A DNA stretch of 64,000 bases from the NCBI GenBank assembly GCA_029212615.1, contig JARGPJ010000008.1, positions 62,001 through 126,000 on the forward strand. Reading direction: 5' to 3'. The translations under genes were made by a program, and so were the position numbers. The notes under the pieces are model-generated. The model searched no databases. It was not told where the DNA came from and saw nothing but the letters and a program-made list of their open reading frames with translations. This stretch comes from Verrucomicrobiales bacterium (GTDB lineage Bacteria > Verrucomicrobiota > Verrucomicrobiia > Verrucomicrobiales > DEV007). Numbering within the stretch: position 1 is the stretch's first letter; every line of letters begins with the position of its first letter. Shown in pieces: positions 17,730 to 27,545 of this stretch.

Positions 17730-18869
17730 CTAAACGGGCTTATTCTTCAGTGATCTTTGGGCGAGGATGATCGTGGCGAGCGTGGTGACGGCAGCCCATG
17801 CAATGATGACCCAAAACCAGGGGGATTCCCCGTTTCCGGTTTCCGGGTTTGAATTGACTCCGGTTTTGGCTGCCTTTTGCACGTCCGTTATTTCAGAGCC
17901 ATCTTCATTGTGTTCATGGCCGTGTGCGGCATCGAGTGCTTCTTTCAATGACATGCCGCTTCCGCTGCCCGCAAAGCTGAGGGCGTAGGACCCGCGGGTA
18001 ACGACTTCGTCGCCGGGAAAGAGGCCGGCGATGACTTCGACGAAGGCATCGTTTTGTTCGCCGAGGACGACGGGGGCCCTTACAAAGGCATTGGGCAGTT
18101 CGTAGTCTTTGATGAAGACGACTCGTTTTGTGGGGTCTCCCTGAATCGCCGTGCGGGGCACCGCCATGATATCTTCACGGCGTTTGGTGATGATGGAAAA
18201 CTCTGCCCGCATTCCCGGCTGGAGGAGGCCGCCTCGATTCTCCAGTTCAAAGATCCCTTCGATCGCGCCGGCTTCGCGATCAGCCTCCACTCCGAAGCGT
18301 GCTAGGGTTGCCTCAATGACCTCGTCGCCGAGGGCGGGGATGCGAATTTTCGCGACGGTTCCGGGGACGATTCCCTGCGCTTCCGGTTCGGGGATCTTCG
18401 CCGTTGCCCACAGTCGTGACCGGTCAGCGACATCAAGTAAGTCAGAGGCAGGCTCCACCGGTTCCCCGATGCGAACATGGGAATCCACCACGAGTCCCCC
18501 CTGAAGTGCCTTCAGGTCAATCGTCGGGGGAGGGTTGCCGGGCTGGCGACTTTCGACTCGGGCGAGGACATCGCCCGCATTGACGAAATCTCCTACGTGA
18601 GCGTTGAGCTCAACGACACGGCCGGCAATGCGGGATGATAGAGCGGAACGGCTTGCCGGGATCTCCTCGATTCTGCCAATCGCAAAGACAGTGGTTTCGA
18701 AGGTTTCCTCCGTGACTTCAATCGTTTGAATCTGGAGGTTTCTCTTCGCGGTATCATCGAGGATCACGGTGTTGGCGGCGCGGGCTGGATCAATCGCGTC
18801 TTCGGCGGTGGCAGCAGTGCCTCCGGAGAGAAGAAGAGGGATGAGGAGGAGGTAGGAAATGGTTCGCAT
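17730..18869 (-). CDS. RND efflux adaptor (CusB/CzcB-like) with C-terminal helix
   Basis: The product is 379 residues from ATG 18869; the open frame extends to 18914, but that part overlaps the TolC gene. A signal peptide (about 1-23) leads into the barrel-sandwich and beta-barrel domains of periplasmic membrane-fusion proteins, with the RVVELNAHVGDFVNAGDVL lipoyl-like turn and the GMRAEFSIITKR segment. The hairpin between the two lipoyl halves is very short or missing. The C-terminus is unusual: a His-bearing loop (AAHGHEHNEDG) and then one strong hydrophobic helix (about 348-368) before RSLKNKPV. An adaptor anchored at its C-terminus is uncommon. Confidence 0.88.
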   Translation of the reverse strand: MRTISYLLLIPLLLSGGTAATAEDAIDPARAANTVILDDTAKRNLQIQTIEVTEETFETTVFAIGRIEEIPASRSALSSRIAGRVVELNAHVGDFVNAGDVLARVESRQPGNPPPTIDLKALQGGLVVDSHVRIGEPVEPASDLLDVADRSRLWATAKIPEPEAQGIVPGTVAKIRIPALGDEVIEATLARFGVEADREAGAIEGIFELENRGGLLQPGMRAEFSIITKRREDIMAVPRTAIQGDPTKRVVFIKDYELPNAFVRAPVVLGEQNDAFVEVIAGLFPGDEVVTRGSYALSFAGSGSGMSLKEALDAAHGHEHNEDGSEITDVQKAAKTGVNSNPETGNGESPWFWVIIAWAAVTTLATIILAQRSLKNKPV

Positions 18870-18879
18870 CTTAAAATTC

Positions 18880-20157
18880 TTATTTGGAAGAGGTGGTGAG
18901 TCCCGGATAGGCACCGGTGGCGAGTCGCACTTGAGCAGCGGCGCGTTCGTATTCAGCGACGAATTCGAGAGAGGCGGTTTTCAGTTCAAGCACCTGCTCC
19001 TGAGCCCGTTGCACTTGAATGAGACTCGCCTGGCCCTGTTGGTAGGCTTTTCGAAATTCTTCGAGGTTGGTCTCGGCGAGATCGAGAATTTCACCGGAGG
19101 CATCGCGAGCCAGTTCCCAGGAGTCAGACCGCCGGTGAAAGGCTTCTTCGCATTCGCTGCGGATACGGAAGCGAACGGCATCGACTCCCTTCTCGGCTGC
19201 TTCCTCATTGATCCGGGCCAGTTCAATCCCTTCCTGGTTCCTGTTCCTCAGGGGGAGGGGAATGGAGATGCCGAATCCGGTGAAGGTATTTCCTTCACGA
19301 CCGAGGGGTTCATCGATCGCTTCCTCCTGTTCGACAAAGAGCCGTAGGGAGACATCCTGCCATCGTTTCGCCTCTTCCAGGGTGACCGCAGCGGCGGCTT
19401 CATCGGTTTTGGCGAGGGCTAGCACGTAGTCGGGACGTTGGCGCAAGACTGTGTCGAGCGAGATATTTATCCCGGGCTTACGGCCGGGGACGGTGAATCG
19501 GGTTCCCGCCTGCACCGGGGTGTCAGCATCAAGGCCAATCACCTCGACGAGGTCGAGGAGGTTTTGCTTCTCGAGGGCTTCAAGGGATTTGGACTGTTGC
19601 TCGAGAGTGCGCCCGTTCAGTGTTGCCTGCATCACATCAAGTGAAGAGACGAGACCTTCTTTGGCCTGCTTCTTGAGGAAGTTAACAATCTCAAGATTGA
19701 GCTGAACGAGCTCACGGCTCACGGCCATTTTCTCGCGGGTAGCCACGAGATTGACGAGAGCGAGATCGACACGGCCCGCGAGTTCCCGGTGTTGCTCTGC
19801 GATTTCGGCTTCTGCGAGGATGACCTGGTAGCGGCGTAAATTTTTCTCATGCTTCAGTTTCGCGGTGAGGGGAAACTTCTGGGTGAAGCCAATTTCGTGA
19901 ACGCTTTCGTCGTCATCCTTGCCGAATCCGTCGCCGCTCCGTGATATTTCGAATTCGGGATTCTCAAGACGACCTGACCACCGCAGCCGGCTCGCCGCGC
20001 GGCTGATTTCGAGGGTGGCAATGGCAAGCTCGCGATTGTTTTGATAGGCAAGGCGAATTGCCTCATCACGCGACAGAGTCTCTGCCACGACGAGCGGACC
20101 CGTCGAGAGAAAAGAGAGGATTAGAATGAGCCGGATTGTTCCGCTCGAAGTGTTCAT
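18880..20157 (-). CDS. TolC-family outer-membrane efflux protein (CzcC/CusC-like)
   Basis: The product is 425 residues with a signal peptide (about 1-26) and two repeats of long amphipathic helices that form the periplasmic tunnel; a FGISIPLPLRNRNQEGIELA segment marks the second half, and LSRDEAIRLAYQNNRELAIA marks the first. Together with the adaptor and CusA-like pump it forms a tripartite complex that moves metal ions across the whole envelope. It is the first gene of the pump set; the adaptor ATG is 10 bases after its stop. A short Cys/His-rich secreted protein lies upstream on the same strand. Confidence 0.9.
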   Translation of the reverse strand: MNTSSGTIRLILILSFLSTGPLVVAETLSRDEAIRLAYQNNRELAIATLEISRAASRLRWSGRLENPEFEISRSGDGFGKDDDESVHEIGFTQKFPLTAKLKHEKNLRRYQVILAEAEIAEQHRELAGRVDLALVNLVATREKMAVSRELVQLNLEIVNFLKKQAKEGLVSSLDVMQATLNGRTLEQQSKSLEALEKQNLLDLVEVIGLDADTPVQAGTRFTVPGRKPGINISLDTVLRQRPDYVLALAKTDEAAAAVTLEEAKRWQDVSLRLFVEQEEAIDEPLGREGNTFTGFGISIPLPLRNRNQEGIELARINEEAAEKGVDAVRFRIRSECEEAFHRRSDSWELARDASGEILDLAETNLEEFRKAYQQGQASLIQVQRAQEQVLELKTASLEFVAEYERAAAQVRLATGAYPGLTTSSK

Positions 20158-20281
20158 GGTAAGTTATATCTGAATTCTACTTCCTCTGAGAACGGCAGAG
20201 GACCGCGCATGGCATCGTCCCGTGAATTCGGGAGATGGCTCTTGAAGGGCGAAGAAGGAAACTTCGCCTTACGCTGAGAAA

Positions 20282-20659
20282 TCAGATAAGAAAGCAACCG
20301 GTGAGTACCGGAACCGGGGGCGACGGCGGAGTCACCGGATCATCGGGCGGAAACTTCGATAACACCGGCAAGAATGAAGACTCCGATTTGGAGGCAAAAA
20401 GCGAGAAGGGTAGATCAACCGGAGCCGTTTCCCCCGGCAGCCTCAGGTGGGGTGAAGTGGTTGCGTCTTCGATGAGAGATTCGCATTGCCCGTCGCACGG
20501 GGATTTCTCATCCTCGTGATCGTGATCACCGTGGCAATGATGGTCGGCATGCAGATCAATCCCACCGGCCCAGGCAGCCTGGCAGCTACTCACCGTCGAT
20601 CCCAGGCTGAGAGCCAGGAAGATCTGCGGAAGGAGCAGGCTGAGGAGGAATCGGGGCAT
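20282..20659 (-). CDS. Small secreted His/Cys-rich protein upstream of the efflux operon
   Basis: The product is 125 residues from ATG 20659 (signal peptide about 1-29). The mature N-terminus holds a ligand cluster, DLHADHHCHGDHDHEDEKSP, then CDGQC; the rest is Ser/Pro-rich and ends in LTGCFLI. The open frame runs up to 20797, but the extra 46 residues would sit before the signal peptide. Layout (signal peptide, short Cys/His cluster, Pro-rich tail ending in hydrophobic LI) is like that of the secreted protein at 9533-9901, so the two may share a role such as metal sensing or buffering in the periplasm. No named family recognised. Confidence 0.62.
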   Translation of the reverse strand: MPRFLLSLLLPQIFLALSLGSTVSSCQAAWAGGIDLHADHHCHGDHDHEDEKSPCDGQCESLIEDATTSPHLRLPGETAPVDLPFSLFASKSESSFLPVLSKFPPDDPVTPPSPPVPVLTGCFLI

Positions 20660-20809
20660 CACTGCATGAACTAAATAGGGCGCTTCTTGAAAAGTCAACA
20701 GGGTTCGTTTGAGTGCCGAACAGGGTTGAATCCGAAATCTTGAGATTTTCCTGACCCGAACACTGGCGCAATTCGGGAAAAGAGTTAAGATCCTCACCCC
20801 ACTCGACTA

Positions 20810-23623
20810 ATGAAAGCCTCCCGCTATCAGACGGACACCGCTGATCCTTCTCAATTCGCCCCAGGCCAGCGCTGGGTAAGTGAAACTCAGACCGAGTTTG
20901 GTCTCGCCTTGATACTTAAATGCGACTCCACCGTCGTGCAGGCCTTTTACCCGGCCGTGGGTGAAACGATTACCTACGCCGCTCGAAACGCCCCCCTCCG
21001 GCGTGTCGAGTTTGAGACGGGCGACACCGTGAAAGACCAGGAAGGGAATTCGTTTTCTGTCGCCGGTGTTCGTGTCGAAAATAAGTGCCTCATTTATCTT
21101 GATCATGATGGCAACGAACTCCCCGAGAGCAGCCTCTCGGACACGATGAATGTGCAACGGCCGGAGCAGCGCCTTCTTTCCGGAGTGAGTGACGAACCTC
21201 GCTTATGGAGTCTTCGCCAGTCGGCGATCCGTAATCAGCAGGAAGCCCGCTCACGTGACATTCGCGGTCTCGTCGGCGCTCGTGTCTCGCTCATCCCCCA
21301 TCAGCTTTACATTGCCGAGGAAGTCGCCAACCGCCAGGCGCCCCGTGTTCTCCTTGCTGATGAGGTCGGCCTTGGGAAAACGATTGAAGCCTGTCTCATT
21401 TTGCAGCGACTGCATCTCAGCGGTCGTGCGAAGCGGATCCTTATCCTCCTTCCTGACGCCCTCGTGAACCAATGGTTCGTTGAGCTTTATCGTCGCTTTG
21501 CAATGTCCTTTGCGATCTTCGATGAAGAGCGCGCCGCGGCGATTGAGACGGGAGGTGCGGAAGGGGAGCCGGATCCTGACAAACCTGCGAATCCATTCTT
21601 TGATGATCAGCTCGTTCTCTGTGCCACCTCGTGGCTGGCGGGGAATCCGAAGCGTGCGCAGCAGGCGGCGAATGCGGAGTGGGATCTGACGATTGTAGAT
21701 GAGGCTCACCACCTCGAGTGGTCGGTTGACTCCTCGAGCCCGGAGTATGATGCAGTCGAGAGAATTGCCGAAAAGTCGGCGGGACTCCTCCTTCTCACGG
21801 CGACTCCTGAGCAACTCGGTCAGGAAGGGCATTTTGCCCGTCTTCGTCTTCTCGACCCTTCGCGCTTTTCCAGTCTTGAAGAATTTATTAAAGAGTCGGA
21901 GCAATTCCGTGCGATCTCGGATCTCGCCGACCGTCTCAATGGCGAAGAGAAACTCAGGAAGACAGATCTTAAACAGTTGGAGAAACTTCTCGATAAGGAA
22001 GTCGCGACGAAACTCGCCGAAGTTGATACTCCTGCCATACGGGAGTCCTGCCGAAACTCGTTGATCGACCTTCACGGCCCGGGTCGGGTCCTCTTTCGCA
22101 ACCGCCGCATTGTGCTGGACACCTTTCCGCAGCGCATTGCTCATCTCAATCCGCTCGCGGTGGATCCTGAGGATGCTTTCGTCATGAAGATGGATTGGCT
22201 CGCGGGTCTCATGCGAAAAGATCCGGACTCCAAGTTTCTTCTCATCACTCATGCCCGTGAGACTGTCGAGGCGATTGAGGAATCGCTTCGGGAACGCATC
22301 AGCGCGCAGGCGACCGTGTTTCATGAAGGGCTTTCTCTTTTGCAGCGTGATAAGAATGCGGCCTGGTTTGCTGACATGGAAATGGGGGCAAAGCTCCTGA
22401 TCTGTTCGGAGATTGGTTCAGAAGGTCGTAACTTTCAGTTCGCTCAGAATCTGGTTCTCTTTGATCTGCCGGGCGACCCCGGTTTGCTCGAGCAGCGCAT
22501 CGGCCGGCTCGACCGCATCGGTCAGACAGGGGATATTCACATTCATGTTCCTTTCGTGGAAGGCACCGCGGAAGAGTTGAAGGCAATGTGGTATCACAAC
22601 GGTCTCGGCGCTTTCGAGCACACCCTCCATGGAGCCGGTCCGATTCACCGTGAGTTTTCCGATGAAATTGCGAAGCTGTGCGAGGCTTCTGCGGAAGAAC
22701 GGGAAAGCGCGCTTCCCGACCTGCTCGACCGCACCCGTGCTTTTAAGAAAGAGATTGATGCTGAACTCGAAAAAGGCCGCGACCATCTTCTTGAGGTCAG
22801 TTCGTTCGACCGCGATCAGGGGCAGGCGCTCGTCTCGCAGATTGAAGACATAGATGAGGACACTCGACTTGAGTATCTCATGCTGAAGCTCTTCGATCAC
22901 TTCGGCGTTACTGTCGAAGATCTTGAAGACCGATGCTACCTGCTTCTTCCTGAGCACCTCTTCTCCGCTGAGGCTTTTCCGGGTCTGCCTGAAGAAGGGC
23001 TTTCGGTGACTTTTTCCCGGGAAGTGGCGTTGAAGCGCGAGGAGATCACTTTCCTGTCAGCCGACCATCCTATGGTCATCAGCTCCATCGACAGCTTTCT
23101 TTCGAAAGATCACGGCAACTCCGCTTTCTTCCGTCTTGAAAAGGCCGGCGAGCAATTGCTCATGGTTGAGACGGTTTCTGTGCTTGAGTGCATTGCTCCG
23201 GCGCACCTCCATGCTGACCGTTTTCTGCCGTCGAAGCCAATCCGTCAGATCGTGGATCAGAAGGGGCGTAATCGTACCGAGGATTTCACTATCGAGCGGA
23301 TCCGGAACGACGGAAGACCGGGACCTTCGAATTTCCTTCGTGAAAAATCCAAGGCGCTCAAAGGAGCGGTGCCTCCGATCATGGAAGTCGCGGCCAACGA
23401 GTCTGAAGACATCGCGGATGAATATCGTAAGGAAGCCATCGAAACGATGAGTGAGCAATACGATGCTGAGATCGAACGCCTTAAGCGCCTCAAAGAGATG
23501 GGACATCCCGTCCGTGATATCGAAATCACGATGGCTGAGGAGGAAAAAAATCAGCTCAAAAAGTACCTCGGAGACACGCCTTTGAAGGTTGATTCCGTCC
23601 GCCTCATCCTTGCGATGACTTGA
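20810..23623 (+). CDS. rapA: RNA polymerase-associated SWI2/SNF2 ATPase RapA
   Basis: A 937-residue ATPase (E. coli RapA has 968) that binds RNA polymerase and helps recycle it after transcription. The N-terminal part has the Tudor-like RapA signature (FAPGQRWVSETQTEFGLA), then LIPHQLYIAEEVANRQAPRV before the Walker A motif LADEVGLGKT (G187-T191) and DEAH box (297-300), TATPEQLGQEGHFARLRLLDP, and the C-terminal helicase half with GSEGRNFQFAQNLVLFDLP and QRIGRLDRIGQ. The match to gammaproteobacterial RapA along the motor domain is very strong by memory. It is divergent from the metal island, with about 150 bases between. Confidence 0.93.
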   Translation: MKASRYQTDTADPSQFAPGQRWVSETQTEFGLALILKCDSTVVQAFYPAVGETITYAARNAPLRRVEFETGDTVKDQEGNSFSVAGVRVENKCLIYLDHDGNELPESSLSDTMNVQRPEQRLLSGVSDEPRLWSLRQSAIRNQQEARSRDIRGLVGARVSLIPHQLYIAEEVANRQAPRVLLADEVGLGKTIEACLILQRLHLSGRAKRILILLPDALVNQWFVELYRRFAMSFAIFDEERAAAIETGGAEGEPDPDKPANPFFDDQLVLCATSWLAGNPKRAQQAANAEWDLTIVDEAHHLEWSVDSSSPEYDAVERIAEKSAGLLLLTATPEQLGQEGHFARLRLLDPSRFSSLEEFIKESEQFRAISDLADRLNGEEKLRKTDLKQLEKLLDKEVATKLAEVDTPAIRESCRNSLIDLHGPGRVLFRNRRIVLDTFPQRIAHLNPLAVDPEDAFVMKMDWLAGLMRKDPDSKFLLITHARETVEAIEESLRERISAQATVFHEGLSLLQRDKNAAWFADMEMGAKLLICSEIGSEGRNFQFAQNLVLFDLPGDPGLLEQRIGRLDRIGQTGDIHIHVPFVEGTAEELKAMWYHNGLGAFEHTLHGAGPIHREFSDEIAKLCEASAEERESALPDLLDRTRAFKKEIDAELEKGRDHLLEVSSFDRDQGQALVSQIEDIDEDTRLEYLMLKLFDHFGVTVEDLEDRCYLLLPEHLFSAEAFPGLPEEGLSVTFSREVALKREEITFLSADHPMVISSIDSFLSKDHGNSAFFRLEKAGEQLLMVETVSVLECIAPAHLHADRFLPSKPIRQIVDQKGRNRTEDFTIERIRNDGRPGPSNFLREKSKALKGAVPPIMEVAANESEDIADEYRKEAIETMSEQYDAEIERLKRLKEMGHPVRDIEITMAEEEKNQLKKYLGDTPLKVDSVRLILAMT

Positions 23624-23658
23624 AAACCTTATCCAAAGGCCGCAAGCTCGGCATCTGA

Positions 23659-25791
23659 ATGGCAAGATCCGGGAAAACCTCGTCGAAGCGGGGAAAGGCG
23701 TCGACGAAACGAGGCCGTCGAGAAAGACAGATGAAGGGTGGCTGGATACAGCACCCTTTCGTCCGGCTTATCATCGTGGTGGGATTGTTTGCCTGTTTTC
23801 TGGGCCTGCTTATTCTGGGGATGGTCTTGTTTAACTATGACCGTCAGGCGGCACGGTATGACATCTCAGCGGTGGGTCGCATTCCTCAGGAAACCCGGGT
23901 GCTCGATGCCTCGGGTGAGCTCATAGGCTACCTCCATGGCGAGGATGTGGGAATTCCGGTGCCTCTGGAATCAGTCTCTCCTCATTTTCTTGATGCACTT
24001 ATTTCACGGGAGGACGCCCGATTTTACCGACACCACGGGATCGATCGGTATGGATTGATCAGGGCCTGGCTGCGGAATTTGAAAGAAGGACAAACGGTTC
24101 AGGGTGCGAGCACAATCACGATGCAGCTGACCCGAATGAGTTACGGCCTGACGGGACGAACGATTCAGCGAAAGCTTCTCGAAATGGCAATCGCCCGGCG
24201 CATCGAAAAGCATTATTCAAAGGAGGAGATTCTCAGCCAATACGTCAATCGCGTCTTTCTCGGCACGGGGATGAACGGAATCGAGCAGGCGGCGCAGGGC
24301 TACTTCGGGAAGAGTTCGTCCGATTTAACCCTTCCTGAAGCGGCCATGCTTGCCGGGGTGATTCGTGCTCCGAATGGTTTCTCGCCCTTTCGAAGTTATG
24401 AGACCGCTCTTCGCGAAATGCGAAGCACCCTCGCACGGATGGAGGACGAAGGAGTTATCTCGAGGAAGGAGCTCAAAGCACTGGTGGAAGAGCGACCGAC
24501 AGTTCTTCCTCAGTCCCGCTGGATGGAGATGTTGAAGGTGCAGAGCAAGGTCTCGGGACAGACGCACTTGCTTCAGATGGTCGAAGACCGTGTCGCGGAA
24601 TTACTGCCCTCTTATGCCGGTGTCGGGGGGCTTACCATTCAAACGACATTCGACATTCGATTGCAGGGAGCTTCGGATTGGTCGGTGAATCAGAGGCTGG
24701 CGGCTCTGGAAGGGGAGGCCGGATATCCGAATCCCAGGTTGTCAGGTCATGAAGCGGGCGATCCTGCCTACGTCCAGGCGGCAGTGACGGTAGTCGAAAA
24801 TTACACCGGGGCGATTCGTGCAGTGACGGGAGGACGCGATTTTACACACAGCGCTTTCAACCGGGCCACCCAGGCGAGACGGCCGATGGGGTCCACTTTT
24901 AAACCTCTGGTCTATGGCACGGCCTTTGAGCGGGGGCTCTTTCCCGGTGTTTTAATTAGCGATGCAGCGATCGCGGCAGGGGAAATTCGCTGGGATAAAA
25001 TCGGGTGGAGCCCTCAGAACTCCGACGGTGTTTTCGGCCATTCGATGCCGGCTGAGATTGGGCTCATTAAGTCCAGGAATACGATGACGGCCCGTGTCGG
25101 TGAATGGGCCGGGATCGATAACGTTCTCGCGATGATGAAACACGCCGGTCTCGGACAGAGCGAGACAGAGATTTCCCCGACGATCTATATTGGAACAGTC
25201 GGCGCCAGCGTGAGGGATGTCGCGAGCGCCTATTCTGTTTTTGCAACGGGAGGGATTCGCCATCGTCCCTACTTTATTGGAACGATCAATGACCGCGACG
25301 ATTCCCTTTTGTATCAGCACGAGGGGGAGAGCTACCGTGTTCTTTCCCCCGGTGCCGCCTGGCTCACTTCCACTATTTTAAAACGCGTTCTTGAGGACGG
25401 CGGAACCGGAGCCGGCCTGCGGGCGGCCGGTTTTTTTGCGCCGGCGGGGGGTAAAACCGGCACGACGAACGATTTTTATGATGCCTGGTTCGCCGGATAC
25501 ACGAGTCGGCTGTCTGCAAGCGTCTGGGTGGGACTGGATCAACCGGGAACCATCATGGAAGGTGCCTACGGCGGAAAAGTGGCGATGCCGATCTGGCAGG
25601 ACATCATGGGTGAAGCACAGCGCCTCGGTTACGAATTCACTGATTTTGCCCCACCTGAGGAAGTGATCGAGATGCAGCTTTGCCGGATCACGGGTCAACT
25701 CGCGAATGAGAAGTGCAGGGCGGCCGATACAGTTTACGTCGAGCAGGTTCCTCATGATCTGATCCCGCGTGAGTTTTGCCGGAAGCATTAA
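23659..25791 (+). CDS. Class A penicillin-binding protein (glycosyltransferase/transpeptidase)
   Basis: A 710-residue bifunctional peptidoglycan synthase. A Lys/Arg-rich cytoplasmic N-terminus precedes one transmembrane helix (about 35-57). The GT51 domain has the catalytic EDARFYRHHGID (E118), QGASTITMQL and RKLLEMAIARRIEKHYSKEEIL motifs. The transpeptidase domain has SxxK (S412-T-F-K), SRN and KTGT near residue 596. The tail contains three cysteines (CRITG, NEKCR, REFCRKH), as in PBP1C-like proteins. The gene follows rapA by 35 bases. Length and motifs suggest a PBP1A/1C relative; which one is uncertain. Confidence 0.92.
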   Translation: MARSGKTSSKRGKASTKRGRRERQMKGGWIQHPFVRLIIVVGLFACFLGLLILGMVLFNYDRQAARYDISAVGRIPQETRVLDASGELIGYLHGEDVGIPVPLESVSPHFLDALISREDARFYRHHGIDRYGLIRAWLRNLKEGQTVQGASTITMQLTRMSYGLTGRTIQRKLLEMAIARRIEKHYSKEEILSQYVNRVFLGTGMNGIEQAAQGYFGKSSSDLTLPEAAMLAGVIRAPNGFSPFRSYETALREMRSTLARMEDEGVISRKELKALVEERPTVLPQSRWMEMLKVQSKVSGQTHLLQMVEDRVAELLPSYAGVGGLTIQTTFDIRLQGASDWSVNQRLAALEGEAGYPNPRLSGHEAGDPAYVQAAVTVVENYTGAIRAVTGGRDFTHSAFNRATQARRPMGSTFKPLVYGTAFERGLFPGVLISDAAIAAGEIRWDKIGWSPQNSDGVFGHSMPAEIGLIKSRNTMTARVGEWAGIDNVLAMMKHAGLGQSETEISPTIYIGTVGASVRDVASAYSVFATGGIRHRPYFIGTINDRDDSLLYQHEGESYRVLSPGAAWLTSTILKRVLEDGGTGAGLRAAGFFAPAGGKTGTTNDFYDAWFAGYTSRLSASVWVGLDQPGTIMEGAYGGKVAMPIWQDIMGEAQRLGYEFTDFAPPEEVIEMQLCRITGQLANEKCRAADTVYVEQVPHDLIPREFCRKH

Positions 25792-25883
25792 ATTGCTAAA
25801 AAGACTTAAAATACGCGTGATTCCTCCTGTTTTCATCATTGCTGAATTCAGTTAGGCGAGTCTAGTCTTCACACCCCGTGTAT

Positions 25884-27545
25884 ATGAGCCAGCCCTCCGC
25901 GAAACAGCCATCAGTCTATCATCCTTTTGCGACGTTTTCTTTTGTTTGGGCGGTTACCACTTTGGTTCATCAGCTTGCATTCACTTTCTGGACGGAGTCG
26001 TGGCAGGGCTGGGTCCTCGTGGCAACAGCGATCGCAACGATATTCAGGCCTGCCTGTACGCTTCGCTTCACCTTTCTGGTGGGCGCTTCCCTGGTGAATC
26101 TCTGGCACAAGTTGCCCTTTGTCCCGAATCACATTTTGTTCGAAGGCATGCTGCACCTCATCATGCTGCTTGGTGCGTTGAGTTTTTTCTGGAAAGGTCA
26201 GGGACGCGGGGCGATGCAGGGGAAGGGTGTTTCGTGGAGGCGGCAGCTCCCTTTCCTTATCGGTGCGGTGGCATTCAAGGTCGCTTATTTTCAATTGCCT
26301 GAACCATGGCAGGGTCATGGTCTTGGTGCGCTCACGACCCTTCTTTTACTTTTCGGGATCGGGAGGTTTCTTTCCAAAGGGGAAGTGATTGGGAAAGGCG
26401 ATGACTTTCTCGCGAGGTTCGCTCCGGTGATCCGGGTGGCGGTGGTGATCATGTACCTGTGGGCGGTGGTCCAGAAATTGAATTGGGATTACTTCAATGC
26501 TGATGTCTCCTGTGCCGGCAAATTGCACCGGGAGATTAACGCGTATTTCGGGTCGATTCTGCCGGAGGCTCCCTGGGCGCTCGTCGCGGCGGCGGTCGGA
26601 TCGCTCGTTTTCGAGTTGGGAATCCCTTTGCTTCTCAGTTTCAAAAAAACCCGTTATGCGGGTTTTGTTGCCGCCATCGGATTTCACCTTTGGCTGTCGA
26701 TCCATCCTGCCGCCGGTATTTTCAGCTTTTCATCGTTGATTCTCGCCTTCCTTGTCTTTTTTCTGCCTTTTTCCTGGGGCGAGCAGCTTCAGTTGCTGTG
26801 GAATCGCCATCTTACCTGGTTTGGAAAAGGGGATGAAGCAAAGGGCCGGCAGCGTGCCCGCTGGATGGTGGTGCTTCTTTTCTTCGTCACGCTCATTGCG
26901 CAGGGCATGCTTTATCTGACGATCGCACGAAGCTACGAAGTGTTTGATCAGGCCAACCGGGTTGGCTTCTACGCGTTCTTTGGGTGGGGCTGTTGGCTGG
27001 GAGCCAGTTATCTCATCGCCGGATGGAAGGCTGGACGTAAAAGTGAGGCGCTGCCGAACCGGCTTGCCTTCAGTTTTGTTTTGATTGGTCTGGCGCCGGT
27101 ATTGCTGAACGGGCTTCAGCCCTGGATTGGGGGGCGGACGCAGACCTCTTTCTCGATGTACAGCAACCTCCGGTCAGAAGGCACAAGTAATCATATGTTC
27201 CTGAAGCGGATTGATTTGCTCAAACTGCAGACTGACATGGTCGAAGTGCTGCAATCTTCGCCGAATATTTTAGGTCCCTCTGAACGTCCGCGGGGAATTC
27301 AGCAATTTGCGAATATTGGACACCGAATCCTCCCGTGGTTTGAATTTCGTCGACTCGTCAGTGAAATGCCGGGTGATTTTGAAGTCACTTATCTTCGTGA
27401 CGGTAAAGAACTGGAACTCGGTCGCCGCGAAGGGGAAATCTACGGGGACGACTCTGCTTTTGTAGAGATTCCGTTGCTGAAGCGAAAGTTTCTCTGGTTT
27501 CGCCGTCTTGAGGCTCTTGATGGGCCGATGACGTGCACGCATTAA
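25884..27545 (+). CDS. Polytopic membrane protein, HTTM-like
   Basis: The product is 553 residues from ATG 25884 (an in-frame GTG lies at 25878). It has roughly ten or more hydrophobic helices and a soluble C-terminal domain of about 130 residues that probably faces the periplasm. A VVQKLNWDYFNADVSCAGKLHREI segment followed by GFHLWLSIHPAAGIFSF recalls the HTTM / vitamin-K-dependent carboxylase-like membrane domain found in several bacteria, but this assignment is tentative. No neighbour suggests a role. No obvious enzyme motif besides the paired His/Lys residues in those helices. Confidence 0.55.
   Translation: MSQPSAKQPSVYHPFATFSFVWAVTTLVHQLAFTFWTESWQGWVLVATAIATIFRPACTLRFTFLVGASLVNLWHKLPFVPNHILFEGMLHLIMLLGALSFFWKGQGRGAMQGKGVSWRRQLPFLIGAVAFKVAYFQLPEPWQGHGLGALTTLLLLFGIGRFLSKGEVIGKGDDFLARFAPVIRVAVVIMYLWAVVQKLNWDYFNADVSCAGKLHREINAYFGSILPEAPWALVAAAVGSLVFELGIPLLLSFKKTRYAGFVAAIGFHLWLSIHPAAGIFSFSSLILAFLVFFLPFSWGEQLQLLWNRHLTWFGKGDEAKGRQRARWMVVLLFFVTLIAQGMLYLTIARSYEVFDQANRVGFYAFFGWGCWLGASYLIAGWKAGRKSEALPNRLAFSFVLIGLAPVLLNGLQPWIGGRTQTSFSMYSNLRSEGTSNHMFLKRIDLLKLQTDMVEVLQSSPNILGPSERPRGIQQFANIGHRILPWFEFRRLVSEMPGDFEVTYLRDGKELELGRREGEIYGDDSAFVEIPLLKRKFLWFRRLEALDGPMTCTH

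Noticed and set aside
21251-22324. A 357-residue minus-strand frame
   Set aside because: Antisense shadow of rapA.
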